Source: Bacteroidota bacterium
GTDB lineage: Bacteria; Bacteroidota; Bacteroidia; Bacteroidales; JACABE01
Assembly: GCA_013377005.1 (NCBI GenBank)
Contig: JACABE010000005.1
Coordinates: 62,001-126,000 of the forward strand
Length of the DNA stretch: 64,000 nucleotides
Direction of reading: 5' to 3'
The position numbers and the translations under genes are program-made. This document shows, piece after piece, positions 26,855 to 35,186 of this stretch (positions within the stretch are counted from its first letter, which is position 1; every line of letters begins with the position of its first letter). The notes beneath the pieces were generated by a model. The model searched no databases, was not told the origin of the DNA, and worked only from the letters and a program-made list of their open reading frames with translations.

Positions 26855-27258
26855 GTGTTATTATTTTTATAATTATTTAATTGTCACATGGAATAAGCCA
26901 TATAATATCATTCTCGGTTTGTATGAATATTATACTTATGGCTATTTCATCTGTTTATATCATATTTATTTGTTGACAATCTGTTTTTTAAATTTATTAA
27001 AAAAACACTAAAAAGTTTAACTGATACTCATGCTCTTTTGGAACGCAGATAATGCGGATACGTTCCGTAAACGCGGATTAAAACTGATTTTAAATCCGAT
27101 TTATCTGTGTTTCCTTTAAGAATCAGCGTCATCAGCGTTCTATTTTTTAATATTTAGTTACCAAAGTTTTTCAACTACATTGCTAAAAACAGTTCCGTTA
27201 AAAACGAAAGTATGGTAAAAATTTGTTTTTTATTATAGGCGGTGTTAGTAATGATTCT
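26855..27258. other. 404 bp intergenic region upstream of wzm
   Basis: No gene is seen. The region is very AT-rich and holds a palindromic element at 27041-27140. No clear TAnnTTTG element was found near the wzm start on the minus strand. Confidence 0.6.
27041..27140. repeat. About 100 bp palindromic intergenic element
   Basis: The left arm GAACGCAGATAATGCGGATA (27041-27060) is an imperfect inverted copy of the right arm AATCAGCGTCATCAGCGTTC (27121-27140). The interior has a second imperfect palindrome around AAAACTGATTTTAAATCC. It is less AT-rich than its surroundings. From memory, similar GAACGC-type palindromes occur between genes in many Bacteroidota genomes; that could not be tested here. 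Confidence 0.65.
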
Positions 27259-28392
27259 TTAACGGACATATTTATTGTAAATTTTAAAAAATCCTTCCAT
27301 AGCTTTAGGTAAAGGATCTTTTTTGAAATAATCAATAGTTGAATGGTCAAAATATCCTCCAGCATGCTTAGTGTTGAAGATACGTTTGATCATTATTTTA
27401 AAGGCAACTTTAGCTTGTACAAAACGTATGGGTTTTGCTTTTACAATTGGCAATTCTCTGTTTAATCCTAAAATGCAGGACATATAGGGAAAGTTAATAC
27501 CTGTGGCTAAAGAACCCAATAAACTTGCCCAGTAACGCGGATTCATTTCAAGTACAATTAGTTGATTCTTTTTTTCATCATATCTTAAATCGAAATTTAC
27601 GATGCCTGTCCATTTTAGTTTTGCAATCACTTTGTTTACAACTTGGAGGACATTTTCATCTTCGTAAAAATCTAAATTTGAACAACTGCAAAAGGGACGA
27701 TCAGCTTTAATAAAGCCTTTTTGGATGGTATGTGCAAGTATTTTTCCATCCTTACATAATACATTGCAACCAATATCGTAGCCATCAATAAAAGATTGTA
27801 CGATGTGTTTTTCTCGATCATTGAAGTCCTTGCAAAAATTATTTAGCTCAGCAGCATTTTCAAAAAGTCTTATTCCAATACCACCTCCTCCATATACTGG
27901 TTTTAGCAATACTGGAAATGTTAAGAGAGAAAGGCTAGCAGAAAATGAAGCATTATTTTGAAATAAAATAGTAGGTGGTGTAGGTAGTTGTTCCTTTTTG
28001 AGCCATTCTGCAAGAAGCCACTTATCTTGGGCAATCTCAAGAACTTTTGTATTGGGTATGGGAGCTATTGGAATATCTTTTTCCAATTGTTTGCTATGCT
28101 CCGATAACAAATGTATTAAAGATTCATCAACAGGCAGTATGATATCAATCTTTTTCTTTCGAATAATCTTATTTATTTCATTTAAACGTCCTTTTTCTCC
28201 GCTAAGTTTTGAAAAACTAAAGAATTGAGTGGTATATCTGGAAAACCGACTTGCAGCATAAAATTGATTAGCAAGTACATATATGCTGACATTTTTCAGC
28301 TGTCCCAAACATCTCAGAACAAGAATAGTATAAATGCTTTCACCATCAGGTATTAATACAGAAAAATGTTCATTATTTAATTGATTTTTCAC
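27259..28392 (-). CDS. ATP-grasp family enzyme
   Basis: This 377-residue protein has an N-terminal Rossmann-like region beginning FSVLIPDGESIYTILVLRCL. An ATP-grasp core follows, with FPVLLKPVYGGGGIGIRLFE (ATP-binding Lys and Gly-rich loop), HIVQSFIDGYDIGCNVL and LIVLEMNPRYWASLLGS (metal-binding Glu and Asn). It belongs with carbamoyl-phosphate-synthase-like ligases of unknown substrate that are common in Bacteroidota surface-glycan loci. Such enzymes couple a carboxylate to an amine, so attaching an amino acid to a sugar or lipid carrier is plausible but unproven. It shares strand with the wzm cluster but is 404 bp away. Confidence 0.85.
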   Translation of the reverse strand: MKNQLNNEHFSVLIPDGESIYTILVLRCLGQLKNVSIYVLANQFYAASRFSRYTTQFFSFSKLSGEKGRLNEINKIIRKKKIDIILPVDESLIHLLSEHSKQLEKDIPIAPIPNTKVLEIAQDKWLLAEWLKKEQLPTPPTILFQNNASFSASLSLLTFPVLLKPVYGGGGIGIRLFENAAELNNFCKDFNDREKHIVQSFIDGYDIGCNVLCKDGKILAHTIQKGFIKADRPFCSCSNLDFYEDENVLQVVNKVIAKLKWTGIVNFDLRYDEKKNQLIVLEMNPRYWASLLGSLATGINFPYMSCILGLNRELPIVKAKPIRFVQAKVAFKIMIKRIFNTKHAGGYFDHSTIDYFKKDPLPKAMEGFFKIYNKYVR

Positions 28393-28454
28393 ATATAAGG
28401 ATTAGTATGAACATTCAAATTGTATATAATCTATTGGGTTGTAATAAATAATTG

Positions 28455-28485
28455 ATTGTCATTTTGAACGAAGTGAAAAATCTCA
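28455..28485. repeat. REP-like intergenic repeat with GAACGAAGTGAAAAATCT core
   Basis: The core TTGTCATTTTGAACGAAGTG followed by AAAAATCTC matches, from memory, a short repeat scattered between genes in many Bacteroidota. Only one copy is present in this window, so its repeat nature rests on recall rather than on sequence seen here. Confidence 0.5.
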
Positions 28486-28595
28486 ATTATATTTATGTTT
28501 AAAAGTTTATCGGACAATAGTGTTTTAAAATAATAAAAAGTAGTCTTGATATTCAGTTTCTTAAAAAACAAAAATTTAACTGCCTTACACAGCTT

Positions 28596-28630
28596 CGCCC
28601 CGTCAGTTACATCCGACAAGGCGTTTTTTT
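28596..28630 (+). terminator. Hairpin followed by seven T (orphan terminator-like)
   Basis: CGCC-CC-GTC pairs with GAC-AA-GGCG across a 10 nt loop and is followed by TTTTTTT. It reads as a terminator on the plus strand, but no plus-strand gene lies upstream. It may be part of a decayed repeat. Confidence 0.35.
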
Positions 28631-28875
28631 GTGAAAATTTAAGATAATATATTACAAAATTAAAAAAAAAAACAAGTTTTGCAAATTATTAAAGTGAGAG
28701 TATCTTATTTATAATTAGTATTATTAAGAGGATAAAGTATTAAGGTAATATTTAACAACCTGATTTAATGATATAAAAATAAAATTAGTTGCCTCTCGAA
28801 TTGCTTGATTCTGTGCAATTTTGTCATTTTAAATAAATTTCAGAGAGTTTTTTTAGTTTATTGCAAAAAAACTAT

Positions 28876-28883
28876 TAGGTTTG
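28876..28883 (+). promoter_or_regulatory. -7 promoter element for the DppC-type permease
   Basis: TAGGTTTG fits TAnnTTTG and lies 37 bp before the ATG at 28921. The -33 position has only TTTTAG, a weak match. Confidence 0.45.
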
Positions 28884-28920
28884 TACCCATTAATTAACTG
28901 ATTCAATAATCAAAATACGA

Positions 28921-30150
28921 ATGTTTTATCGAAAGGAAAAATATAATGCTTCTGCTTCGTTGTCGTCTATAGCATTAAAGCGATTTTTGAAAAACAAATT
29001 ATCACTTTGTTCTTTAATTATCATTGCTTTATTTACTTTGATTGCAATACTTGGCTATTTAATTACACCGGATCAAACTCCTTTTTCAAACGAACAATAT
29101 TTGGAACTAACTACAAAGAAACCGGGTTATAGTATTCAAATGCTACGTATTAAGAAAAATGAAAAGGAAGAAAAGACAAATTTCTTTTCCAAAATGCTCT
29201 ATGGTGAAAGAAGTTCATATCTGAGTATCCCTGTTTATCAGTATAAGTTTGAAAAAGATTACATAGAAGTTGAAATTTATTCAGGGACAGAACCAAACGA
29301 TGGAGAAGTAAAAAAAATAAATCTTGCAAATGTAGTTTTCCCTTTAGATAATAGTCGAGCTGTCATTCAAAAAGATAGTCTGTTACAATTTCATGATGTT
29401 TATGGAAAGTTACATAATGAATCTATTGCATCGCTAAGAAATACAATAATTAATGAAAATTTTTATACAAAACATTTTTGGTTGGGTTCCGATAGATATG
29501 GAAGAGATGTATTAAGCCAACTAATTATAGGAACCCGTGTAAGTTTATCTGTAGGTTTTATTTCAGTGATAATATCTTTAATAATTGGAATTTTATTGGG
29601 TGCTTTAGCCGGATTTTTCAAAGGTTGGGTTGACAGTTTGATTGTGTGGTTTATTAATGTAATTTGGTCAATTCCAACTTTATTGCTTGTTATTGCTATT
29701 ACGTTTGCATTGGGCAAAGGATTTTGGCAGGTTTTTATTGCCGTCGGACTTACAATGTGGGTTGAAGTTGCACGTGTTGTGAGAGGTCAAATTCTCAGTA
29801 TCCGCGAAAAGGAATTTGTAGAAGCGGGAAGAGCATTGGGATTTAGAAATGGAAGAATCATTTTTCGACATATACTTCCCAATGTTATGAGTGCAGTTAT
29901 TGTGATATCTGCTGCTAATTTTGCCTCAGCTATCCTTATGGAAGCCGGCTTGAGTTTTTTAGGCATCGGAGTGCAGCCACCTATGCCATCATGGGGAAGC
30001 ATGATAAAAGAAAACTATGGTTATATAATACTTGATGCAGCCTATCTTGCAGTATTACCAGGAGTGGCAATAATGATTGTGGTTCTTGCTTTTATGATAA
30101 TAGGCAATGGTTTACGTGATGCATTAGATGTGAAATTTACTGAAAAATAA
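28921..30150 (+). CDS. DppC/OppC-type ABC transporter permease
   Basis: This 409-residue protein has an N-terminal membrane helix (about residues 31-51). An extracytoplasmic region of about 130 residues follows, much longer than in Escherichia coli DppC. The permease domain starts near HFWLGSDRYGRDVLSQLIIG, with five further helices. The coupling (EAA-type) motif is AGRALGFRNGRIIFRHILPN, and GLSFLGIGVQPPMPSWGSM is typical of the family. The long insert is a usual Bacteroidota variant as I recall it. No partner permease, ATPase or binding protein is encoded next to it, so it must pair with products of distant genes. The substrate is probably peptides but cannot be fixed. Confidence 0.9.
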   Translation: MFYRKEKYNASASLSSIALKRFLKNKLSLCSLIIIALFTLIAILGYLITPDQTPFSNEQYLELTTKKPGYSIQMLRIKKNEKEEKTNFFSKMLYGERSSYLSIPVYQYKFEKDYIEVEIYSGTEPNDGEVKKINLANVVFPLDNSRAVIQKDSLLQFHDVYGKLHNESIASLRNTIINENFYTKHFWLGSDRYGRDVLSQLIIGTRVSLSVGFISVIISLIIGILLGALAGFFKGWVDSLIVWFINVIWSIPTLLLVIAITFALGKGFWQVFIAVGLTMWVEVARVVRGQILSIREKEFVEAGRALGFRNGRIIFRHILPNVMSAVIVISAANFASAILMEAGLSFLGIGVQPPMPSWGSMIKENYGYIILDAAYLAVLPGVAIMIVVLAFMIIGNGLRDALDVKFTEK

Positions 30151-30159
30151 TAGAAATAT

Positions 30160-30200
30160 CTTGAATACCTAAAGTACTCCAAGTACTCCAAGTATTCAAG
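30160..30200. repeat. Inverted repeat with internal AGTACTCCA direct repeats
   Basis: CTTGAATAC (30160-30168) and GTATTCAAG (30192-30200) form a perfect 9 bp inverted repeat. Inside, AAGTACTCC occurs twice in tandem. It lies in the 70 bp between the permease and the MmcQ-type gene and could be a hairpin in their shared transcript. Confidence 0.6.
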
Positions 30201-30220
30201 GAACTTATAAACTTAATAAA

Positions 30221-30568
30221 ATGAATATTGAAGAATTGCGTGAGTATTGCTTGACGAAAAAAGCAGTCATAGAATGTTTTCCTTTTGATGAGGTTACACT
30301 TGTTTTTAAAGTGGGAGGTAAAATGTTTGCTTTAACTAATTTGGATGGCGATTTGAGTATCAATTTAAAATGTGATCCCGAAAAAGCCATTGAACTTAGA
30401 GAACAATACCCTTCAGTAAAACCAGGCTATCACATGAATAAAAAACTATGGAATACTGTAGAAATAGATGGTTCGATTGGGGATAATCTGATAAAAAGCT
30501 GGATTGATGATTCATACAATTTGGTAATATTATCGCTGACAAAAAAACAAAGAGAAGGAATAGAATAA
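30221..30568 (+). CDS. MmcQ/YjbR family protein
   Basis: This 115-residue protein matches the MmcQ/YjbR family (PF04237). It has the N-terminal ECFPFDEVTLVFKVGGKMFA, the core INLKCDPEKAIELREQYP, then SVKPGYHMNKKLWNTVEIDG, ending with the helical DDSYNLVILSL. The family has a double-wing CyaY-like fold; DNA binding has been proposed, but the cellular role is unclear. It is full length. It follows the permease by 70 bp, including the inverted repeat, and may be cotranscribed. Confidence 0.9.
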   Translation: MNIEELREYCLTKKAVIECFPFDEVTLVFKVGGKMFALTNLDGDLSINLKCDPEKAIELREQYPSVKPGYHMNKKLWNTVEIDGSIGDNLIKSWIDDSYNLVILSLTKKQREGIE

Positions 30569-30572
30569 AAAA

Positions 30573-30608
30573 AGCAGGAATCTTAGATTACATAATTTCA
30601 GATTCCTG
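30573..30608. terminator. Hairpin between convergent genes
   Basis: GCAGGAATCT (30573-30582) and AGATTCCTGC (30599-30608) are perfect 10 bp arms around a 16 nt loop, placed just after the MmcQ-type stop. An A-run before the left arm gives a T-run on the minus strand. A second small hairpin (CTAACG/CGTTAG, 30640-30659) follows. Confidence 0.6.
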
Positions 30609-30678
30609 CAAATTAAACTTAACTAAAAATGAGAAAAAAACTAACGCTAAATAACGTTAGCTTGCTTCTCGAAAAATT

Positions 30679-31026
30679 TTACAATAGTTTGAAATCAAAT
30701 TTAATAGCTTGTGTTTTTCCAACGCTGATGTCATCTTTTCCAACAACAACTTTGCCTAAACATTCTTTTACATATTCACCTAATTCTACATCAAGATAAT
30801 TCATTTCCTTGATTACAATTTTACCTTCTTCGTTTACAGTAAACTGAACTAAAACTGTTCCTTCTTTTAAGTTTTCACTGGCAAATGATGGATATTGAAC
30901 TTTTTTTGACAGAATAGATTTTAATTCATTTTTCTGAGCAATTTTAGAATTATCTTTTGCGAAAGTTGTAAATCCTGATATCATTGTAATGATGATTGCG
31001 ATGCTAATTATTTTTATTGTTTTCAT
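30679..31026 (-). CDS. Small secreted TonB-C-like protein
   Basis: This 115-residue protein has a signal peptide (KTIKIISIAIIITMISGF, cleavage probably after TFA). A single domain follows with the TonB C-terminal pattern: VQYPSFASENLKEGTVLVQF, then TVNEEGKIVIKEMN and a closing strand. It has no membrane anchor or proline-rich spacer, so it is not a full TonB. Small periplasmic proteins with this fold are common in Bacteroidota and their role is unknown to me. It is divergent from the LytS-type kinase gene with a 254 bp gap and could be one of its targets (inference). Confidence 0.75.
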   Translation of the reverse strand: MKTIKIISIAIIITMISGFTTFAKDNSKIAQKNELKSILSKKVQYPSFASENLKEGTVLVQFTVNEEGKIVIKEMNYLDVELGEYVKECLGKVVVGKDDISVGKTQAIKFDFKLL

Positions 31027-31226
31027 ATTTTTAATTATTAAATGATTATTATTAATTATTTTGATGATGCAATATTAATATCATAATTAGGTGCCAGCAA
31101 GTTTATTAGATGTAGATAGTATTTAACTGCTTAAAATGAAATATTTGACAGATAAATTTAAAAACAGTAATAAAACGGTTACAGATCTAATTTCAACTTG
31201 TATTTTTTAGTGTTCATCTTATAAAA

Positions 31227-31257
31227 TTGTAATATCGGCTATATTTTTATACTTTTG
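31227..31257 (+). promoter_or_regulatory. Bacteroidota-type promoter for the LytS/LytTR operon
   Basis: TTG (31227-31229), a 20 bp spacer, then TACTTTTG (31250-31257) matches the phylum consensus in both boxes. The ATG follows 23 bp later at 31281. Confidence 0.7.
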
Positions 31258-31280
31258 ACATCTCATTTTAAACTATCTTT

Positions 31281-32348
31281 ATGAAGCAACTATCAAAAAA
31301 AATCTCTCAGAGCATTTTATTCCAACACTTTGTTTTTTGGGCTGTTTTAATTTTTAGTATATTTTTATTATTCTTTGGATTAGGTGGATTTTCATTTGCT
31401 AGTTTTAGTTCAATTCGTATTTTAAGTATCTTTATTACTATCTTTTATATTGCTGTTGCTGTTTATATAAATTTATTTTTCTTAATACCCAGATTTTTAA
31501 AGAGGAAAAAATATATTAGTTTTGGGTTGCTGCAATTGTTAAATATTATCGTTTTTTTTCTACTCAATTTTATTACTTCACTTTTACTTGAATATAAGGT
31601 AGGTAGAATTAATGCCACTTTCTTCAAATTAATATTAATTGAATTTATTTATGAGTTTGTATTAATCAGTCTATTTTTAAGCATCACTTCCTTTTTTAAA
31701 TTTTTACGAGATTGGATTGATTACCAGGAGGATTCAATTAAGTTTAAAGAAACTCAACGTCAAAAGCTGGAAGCTGAATTAAAATTATTGAGAGGTCAAA
31801 TCAATCCTCATTTTTTGTTCAATACTTTAAATAATCTATATGCATTATCATTAGATAAATCTGAGAAAACACCTTCAATGATTTTGCATCTTTCTGATCT
31901 GATGCGCTATATGCTATACGAATGCCGTGATAATTATGTATTGATTGACAAAGAGATAGGGTTTATAAAAAATTACATTGAACTTGAAAAAATAAGAATA
32001 GGCGAAAAAACGAGTATCGAAATACAAGTATTGGGAAGTACAGGTTTGCAGCAAATTACACCTTTTCTTTTTATTCCTTTTATAGAAAATGCATTTAAGC
32101 ATGGTGTAAATAAGCAATTGAATGATTCATTTATCAGAATTGTTTTCGATTTAGAAAAGCAAGGTGTTATTAAATTTACCATAGAAAATACGAAAGATAA
32201 TAAAGAACAATTTGTAGATAAAAAGTATTCCGGAATTGGAATTGAGAACGTTAAAAAAAGATTATCTTTGCTTTACCCTGAAAAATATTCTTTAAAAATA
32301 ACAGATAATCATAATATCTTCAGAGTTGAATTAATTATTGAACCATGA
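31281..32348 (+). CDS. LytS-type sensor histidine kinase
   Basis: This 355-residue protein has four N-terminal membrane helices (about residues 12-150) and a coiled-coil linker. The His_kinase domain (PF06580) contains LLRGQINPHFLFNTLNNLYA, in which the His of NPHFLFN is the phosphorylation site. The ATPase part has PFIENAFKHGVNK as N box and YSGIGIENVKKRLSLLYP as G box. The four-helix 5TM-free layout with no sensor domain is common in Bacteroidota. The gene overlaps the LytTR regulator by 4 bp, so they form a translationally coupled pair. The signal is unknown. Confidence 0.93.
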   Translation: MKQLSKKISQSILFQHFVFWAVLIFSIFLLFFGLGGFSFASFSSIRILSIFITIFYIAVAVYINLFFLIPRFLKRKKYISFGLLQLLNIIVFFLLNFITSLLLEYKVGRINATFFKLILIEFIYEFVLISLFLSITSFFKFLRDWIDYQEDSIKFKETQRQKLEAELKLLRGQINPHFLFNTLNNLYALSLDKSEKTPSMILHLSDLMRYMLYECRDNYVLIDKEIGFIKNYIELEKIRIGEKTSIEIQVLGSTGLQQITPFLFIPFIENAFKHGVNKQLNDSFIRIVFDLEKQGVIKFTIENTKDNKEQFVDKKYSGIGIENVKKRLSLLYPEKYSLKITDNHNIFRVELIIEP

Positions 32349-33082
32349 GCCAAAAAATAAAATGCCTGATAGTTGATGATGAGCCACTTGCTCAACGTAT
32401 TATCGAAAAATATGCAGAGGATATTTCTACCATTGAAATTGTATGCAAATGTAATAATGCTTTTGAAGCCATGCAAGCATTGAATGATAATGAAATAGAT
32501 CTTATTTTTCTGGATATCAATATGCCGAAGTTAAGTGGTATTAATTTTTTAAAAACCTTAAAAAACCCACCCTTAGTTATTATTACGACTGCATATTCTG
32601 AATATGCACTGGAAAGTTACGAATTGGATGTAATTGATTATTTGAAGAAGCCATTTTCTTTTGAGCGTTTTTGGAAAGCAGTTCAAAAAGTACAGGAAAG
32701 AATTAAAGAACTTTCAAAAGAAAACGTTGTTCATGAAATAGTTACTTCGCACAATCATGACGAAGACTTTATTTTTGTAAAATCGAACAAAAAAACTTAC
32801 AAAGTTAATATATCAGATGTTTTTTATATAGAAGCATTGGGCGATTACGTTAAAATTCACACTACCGATAAAGTAATAATTACTTATCAATCAATGAAAA
32901 AGATAGAAGCATTATTACCAACTGCTACTTTTACAAGAATTCACAAATCATTCATTGTTTCTATACCCAAAATAAAATCAATTGAAGGAAATATGGTTGA
33001 GATAAAGGATGAAAAACTACCTATAGGAAGTAATTATAAACAAGAATTTCAACATATTATCGACAAATCTTCTGTGTCTTAA
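32345..33082 (+). CDS. LytTR-family response regulator
   Basis: This 245-residue protein has a receiver domain with KCLIVDDEPLAQRIIEKYA (acidic pocket), the phospho-acceptor Asp in DLIFLDINMPKLSG, a conserved Thr in VIITTAYSEYAL and the Lys in YLKKPFSFERF. A LytTR DNA-binding domain follows (DFIFVKSNKKTYKVNISDV, then YIEALGDYVKIHT and FTRIHKSFIVSIPKI). Such regulators bind direct repeats near their target promoters. It is coupled to the kinase gene and converges on the fibronectin-III-like gene with a 63 bp gap. Confidence 0.95.
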   Translation: MSQKIKCLIVDDEPLAQRIIEKYAEDISTIEIVCKCNNAFEAMQALNDNEIDLIFLDINMPKLSGINFLKTLKNPPLVIITTAYSEYALESYELDVIDYLKKPFSFERFWKAVQKVQERIKELSKENVVHEIVTSHNHDEDFIFVKSNKKTYKVNISDVFYIEALGDYVKIHTTDKVIITYQSMKKIEALLPTATFTRIHKSFIVSIPKIKSIEGNMVEIKDEKLPIGSNYKQEFQHIIDKSSVS

Positions 33083-33145
33083 GTATTTTCGGATATTGAT
33101 TCAAATAAAAACAAACAGAATCCAATACCTTTTTATTCGTTATAG

Positions 33146-35149
33146 TTATTCTTTTGATCTTATACCAATTGAAGCTGGATATTTGCATTTTTTCCCACTT
33201 TTACTTTCTGTTATTATTGTATAAAAATAAGTGGTCTTAGCTTGAACTGTTTTATCAGAATAACTTATACTTTCAGGACTAATTTCTTTTAATAATACAT
33301 TCTCTTTTTCTAGTTCAGCTCTGTAAATCATTATTTTATCTAATGATTTGTCTAAAATCTGGTCCCACTCAATCAGTATTTCAGAATTTAAAGCCATTGC
33401 CTTAACATTGGGAGGAGATATCGGTAAAATTTCAGGGATTAAAATATCAATCTCAGGACTTTTGGTTCCTGTTTCATTTTCGTAAATCCCAACTGCTTCA
33501 ATGGCATATAAATAACGCATTCCTTCATTTACGGTATTGTCTCTAAAACTGTTGATTCCGTAATTTGTGAAAGAAATTTTCTTCCAATCCTCTACTAATT
33601 TATTATCATCATTTAAGGTTTTTCTATAAATATTAAAACCGATTAAAGCAGGATAATCTGCAAAATAATCTTTCCATAAAAGCAGAACTTTCTCATCAAT
33701 TAACTTAGTTTCCAATGGATAAGCTACAGGAAGTGTCTTTGCAATTCCTTCAATTGCAACTTTCTCTGAAAGCGGACTTTGGTTGTATGATAAATTTTCA
33801 TCCGTAACAGCGTACATAATAACCGCAGCATCCGTTATGTTTTTCAGGCTATCGGTATAGGTAATAATACTATCTCTGGAATTGGGAATAAAGGTAGAAA
33901 TTTGCATTGGAGTATCAGTGTATTGGAAGGAACGATAAACATAATAACCTTTTGTTTCTCTACCACTATTTTCCCAGCTAAGTTTAGCAACGCCATTAAT
34001 TTTCTCAACTGTCAGATTTTTTGGTGGAAAGAAATTTGCTTTGTTTGCATTCAACATTCCATTAGCTCTCATTGAAGGATAAGTTCTACCATAAGAAGTG
34101 TTGATAACCAATGAATAATAATAAGTTTTCATTGCATTTACTGACTTATCCAAGAAAAAAGATTCATTGGGTAAAGCACTGCCAATTTTTGCATAATAAC
34201 CGTCATAAATACCACCACGATAGATATCTATAGATATAACATCATATTTATCAATTAAATTCCAACTTAGTTTTATAGCATTTTCATTATCAATGCCCTG
34301 AACGTCAAAATTGCTGATTTTTGTAGTAAGACTGTATTTTGTAGCATTATAAATATCAATTATTTCTGAAGGAAGTCCTTCATTCCCAAAATAATCAAAA
34401 GGAATAATTTTATAACTATACTGAGCCTTATCTGTAACGCTATTGTCTTGAATGATAAGATGTTTGCCTTCATTTGAATTTGTATAACCAATTTCTGGAA
34501 ATATTTCCATGAAATCATTTTGTAAATAGCTGCTTCTAAATACTTTGAATCCGAATATTTTCTGATAGTTTTCAAGTAAGAAATCTAAACTTATCTCATT
34601 AAAATTGCTTTCTTTTTTTGAAAGCTTTAATCTGTAATAGGGTGCTTTTCCCGGAAAACGAATATCAGGAATTAATGACTCGTTATAAGATTGATTGCTT
34701 TTCAGTTTTTGAATTCTGTACTGATAATTTGAGGAAGAATCTATTGATAAATCCCAAAATCCAATCCCAATAGCAGATAAGTACAATGTATTAACGGAGT
34801 TTTCTTTAAGAGTACTTGCTGTTGTCCCATTTTGAATTTCAGTCCATTTTTTTTTCAGTTGCTCATCAGTTTCTGTATGATAGGCAATACCACCATTGTT
34901 GTCATTTAAAACTCTTGATTTAAACTCAGTATAATTTTTGGGAAAACTACAAGCCGCAATTTTCTCCCAACTATCTGAACTATTTTTTTTTCTATCAATT
35001 TGATAAGTAAAGCTTTTGGGAATACTATCACCACAATTAATAAAAATGCCATTTTTACCTGCAAAAGCATTGGCTGTATTTTGTGAGAAACAATATGAAT
35101 CCACAAAAACTAATAAACTGATTATTATATATATATTTATTGTTTTCAT
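33146..35149 (-). CDS. Secreted fibronectin-III-like repeat protein
   Basis: This 667-residue protein has a signal peptide (INIYIIISLLVFVDSYCFSQ). The body consists of four or more beta-sandwich repeats of about 90-100 residues with Fn3-like motifs, such as KLSWNLIDKYDVISIDIYRG, then AKLSWENSGRETKGYYVYRS and LIEWDQILDKSLDKIMIYRA, each followed by a Tyr-rich strand like TTYYYSLVIN. There is no T9SS tail and no catalytic motif. It starts 37 bp after the stop of the giant-protein gene and ends the cassette. A binding or scaffold role at the outer membrane or surface is plausible, but I do not recognise the protein. Confidence 0.82.
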   Translation of the reverse strand: MKTINIYIIISLLVFVDSYCFSQNTANAFAGKNGIFINCGDSIPKSFTYQIDRKKNSSDSWEKIAACSFPKNYTEFKSRVLNDNNGGIAYHTETDEQLKKKWTEIQNGTTASTLKENSVNTLYLSAIGIGFWDLSIDSSSNYQYRIQKLKSNQSYNESLIPDIRFPGKAPYYRLKLSKKESNFNEISLDFLLENYQKIFGFKVFRSSYLQNDFMEIFPEIGYTNSNEGKHLIIQDNSVTDKAQYSYKIIPFDYFGNEGLPSEIIDIYNATKYSLTTKISNFDVQGIDNENAIKLSWNLIDKYDVISIDIYRGGIYDGYYAKIGSALPNESFFLDKSVNAMKTYYYSLVINTSYGRTYPSMRANGMLNANKANFFPPKNLTVEKINGVAKLSWENSGRETKGYYVYRSFQYTDTPMQISTFIPNSRDSIITYTDSLKNITDAAVIMYAVTDENLSYNQSPLSEKVAIEGIAKTLPVAYPLETKLIDEKVLLLWKDYFADYPALIGFNIYRKTLNDDNKLVEDWKKISFTNYGINSFRDNTVNEGMRYLYAIEAVGIYENETGTKSPEIDILIPEILPISPPNVKAMALNSEILIEWDQILDKSLDKIMIYRAELEKENVLLKEISPESISYSDKTVQAKTTYFYTIITESKSGKKCKYPASIGIRSKE

Positions 35150-35186
35150 TTTAATATTTTTAAACTAATTCTTTATTTACTTAGAA

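Larger units (their letters stand above)
28393..28920. other. 528 bp intergenic region between divergent genes
   Basis: No gene is supported. It contains a GTCATTTTGAACGAAGTG-type repeat near 28455, a hairpin with T-run at 28596-28630, and a -7 promoter element at 28876 for the plus-strand permease. A 62-codon open frame on the minus strand is made of the repeat and is rejected as a gene. Confidence 0.6.

Noticed and set aside
28431-28619. 62-codon minus-strand open frame
   Set aside because: It is built from the intergenic repeat (its FHFVQNDNQ segment is the repeat read in frame) and has no start context or family.
30160-30200. Short AGTACTCCA direct repeats as a CRISPR-like array
   Set aside because: Only about 40 bp, no spacers of even length and no cas genes; it is better explained as a hairpin.
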